64,000 nt of DNA from Roseovarius indicus (lineage in GTDB: Bacteria > Pseudomonadota > Alphaproteobacteria > Rhodobacterales > Rhodobacteraceae), in NCBI RefSeq assembly GCF_008728195.1, contig NZ_CP031598.1:2604001-2668000 (forward strand). Reading direction: 5' to 3'. The notes beneath the pieces are model-generated. The model had not been told where the DNA came from. It was given only the letters and a program-made list of their open reading frames with translations, and did not search any database. Positions within the stretch are counted from its first letter, which is position 1. Every line of letters begins with the position of its first letter. Shown here piece after piece: positions 63,550 through 64,000 of the stretch. The position numbers were made by a program, and so were the translations under genes.

Positions 63550-63875
63550 TGGTCGCGCTGGTCCAGTTGGAAGAGACGAAATTGGCGCTGCGTGTCTGGC
63601 ATGACGATGACGACATCGACCTGTCCGGTATCATCGAGGCGGCTTCGGAGGCGGTGATTGACTACCTCGACACGCGGGCGGAATCATATCTCACATTCGA
63701 CAGCGGTGGCGACATCGCCAGCGAGTCATCTGTGCCGGAGAAAATCAAGCGGGCGACCATGATTGTCTGCCAACACCTGTACGAACCAGATGACGATGCG
63801 AAAATGGGGCCGGGCGGGTTACCGCATCGCGCCGAAATGCTTCTTTACCGCCTTGCCGACCCACCGCTTGCCTGA
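63549..63875 (+). CDS. Head-tail connector (gp6-like)
   Basis: 108 residues, helical. LSGIIEAASEAVIDYLDTR near the N-terminus and PEKIKRATMIVCQHLYE in the middle are the pattern of HK97 gp6-type adaptor proteins that join portal and tail. Its ATG overlaps the upstream TGA by one base. Confidence 0.75.
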   Translation: MVALVQLEETKLALRVWHDDDDIDLSGIIEAASEAVIDYLDTRAESYLTFDSGGDIASESSVPEKIKRATMIVCQHLYEPDDDAKMGPGGLPHRAEMLLYRLADPPLA

Positions 63876-64000
63876 ATGGTGGCCCTCATGGGAGGGCGAG
63901 ACCCTCGTGATCGTTGCAAGTGGGCCGTCTGCGGGGGGTGTGCCGATTGAGATGGCGAGAGGCCGCGCCAAGGTTATCGCGATCAACAATTCTTGGGAAT
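63868..64000 (+). CDS. Unidentified phage protein, 5' part (runs off window)
   Basis: A frame from TTG 63868, overlapping the connector stop, reads PEWWPSWEGETLVIVASGP and later AKVIAINNSW. The VIVASGPSA loop looks like a nucleotide-binding turn. The gene continues past the window, so the family is not named. Confidence 0.5.
   Translation, partial: MPEWWPSWEGETLVIVASGPSAGGVPIEMARGRAKVIAINNSWE

Larger units (their letters stand above)
37100..64000. mobile_element. Lambda-like temperate siphovirus prophage (right end outside window)
   Basis: Integrase next to a tRNA, a leftward operon of small early genes and recombination proteins, a CI/Cro-like switch with palindromic operators, a rightward replication operon, a NusG-like protein and then HNH-TerS-TerL-capsid-portal-connector head genes. 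The tail genes are not reached. The head proteins belong to the HK97 type. The region does not look like a gene transfer agent. Confidence 0.95.

Noticed and set aside
37100..64000. Gene transfer agent cluster
   Set aside because: An integrase, repressor switch and replication genes are present, the capsid-portal order differs from that of the known Rhodobacter GTA, and the region is larger than a GTA cluster in its early part.

Overview
The window is GC-rich, densely coding DNA from an alphaproteobacterium of the Rhodobacteraceae (Roseobacter-like). This rests on recognisable genes and their order (trpGDC-moaC-moeA-lexA beside comEC, gltX and gltA; class II nrdJ; arginase with ornithine cyclodeaminase; exoD) and on a LexA box of the alphaproteobacterial form GTTC-N7-GTTC. 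No database search was possible. All calls come from reading motifs, start sites and gene order.

Positions 1-37100 are ordinary chromosome. Genes cover cytochrome c maturation (ccmF, ccmH), the TCA cycle (gltA), translation (gltX, an RsuA/RluE-type pseudouridine synthase, tRNA-Pro, tRNA-Leu), DNA uptake (comEC), the SOS response (lexA), molybdopterin (moeA, moaC), tryptophan synthesis (trpC, trpD, trpG, trpE), envelope folding and surface polymers (ppiD, dsbB, an acyltransferase, a glycan enzyme, exoD), fatty acids (fabI), PLP (pdxH), purine salvage (gpt), a double cold-shock protein, B12-dependent ribonucleotide reductase behind a candidate NrdR box, and an arginase/ornithine cyclodeaminase pair next to an Lrp-type regulator.

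From about 37100 to the right edge lies a lambda-like temperate siphovirus prophage. Its integrase sits just past tRNA-Leu(CAA), which probably supplied the attachment site. A leftward early operon (44393 down to 38201) carries many small genes, a Rad52-like annealing protein, NinB, an HNH nuclease and an excisionase-like protein. The immunity region (44394-45024) has a CI-like repressor between two promoters, each with the same palindromic operator in its -35/-10 spacer. The rightward operon has Cro-like and second regulators, two DNA methyltransferases, a sliding clamp, VRR-NUC and GIY-YIG nucleases, a replication protein with iteron-like repeats in its gene, an SF2 helicase, a primase-like Toprim protein and a NusG-like protein. 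Then come a tRNA-like element, an HNH protein and the head genes: TerS, TerL, a protease-capsid fusion, the portal, a collagen-like protein and a connector. The prophage runs off the window.

The most unusual object is in the phage helicase (51236-53650). It is interrupted at helicase motif VI by an intein (52229-53149) whose splicing blocks all look intact. The homing endonuclease is not in the intein frame. It is a separate 259-codon ORF (52362-53141) in the +1 frame, with its own ATG and ribosome binding site, wholly nested in the intein and overlapping the splicing blocks at both ends. The intein frame stays open through the endonuclease gene and would yield about 200 residues of out-of-frame linker.
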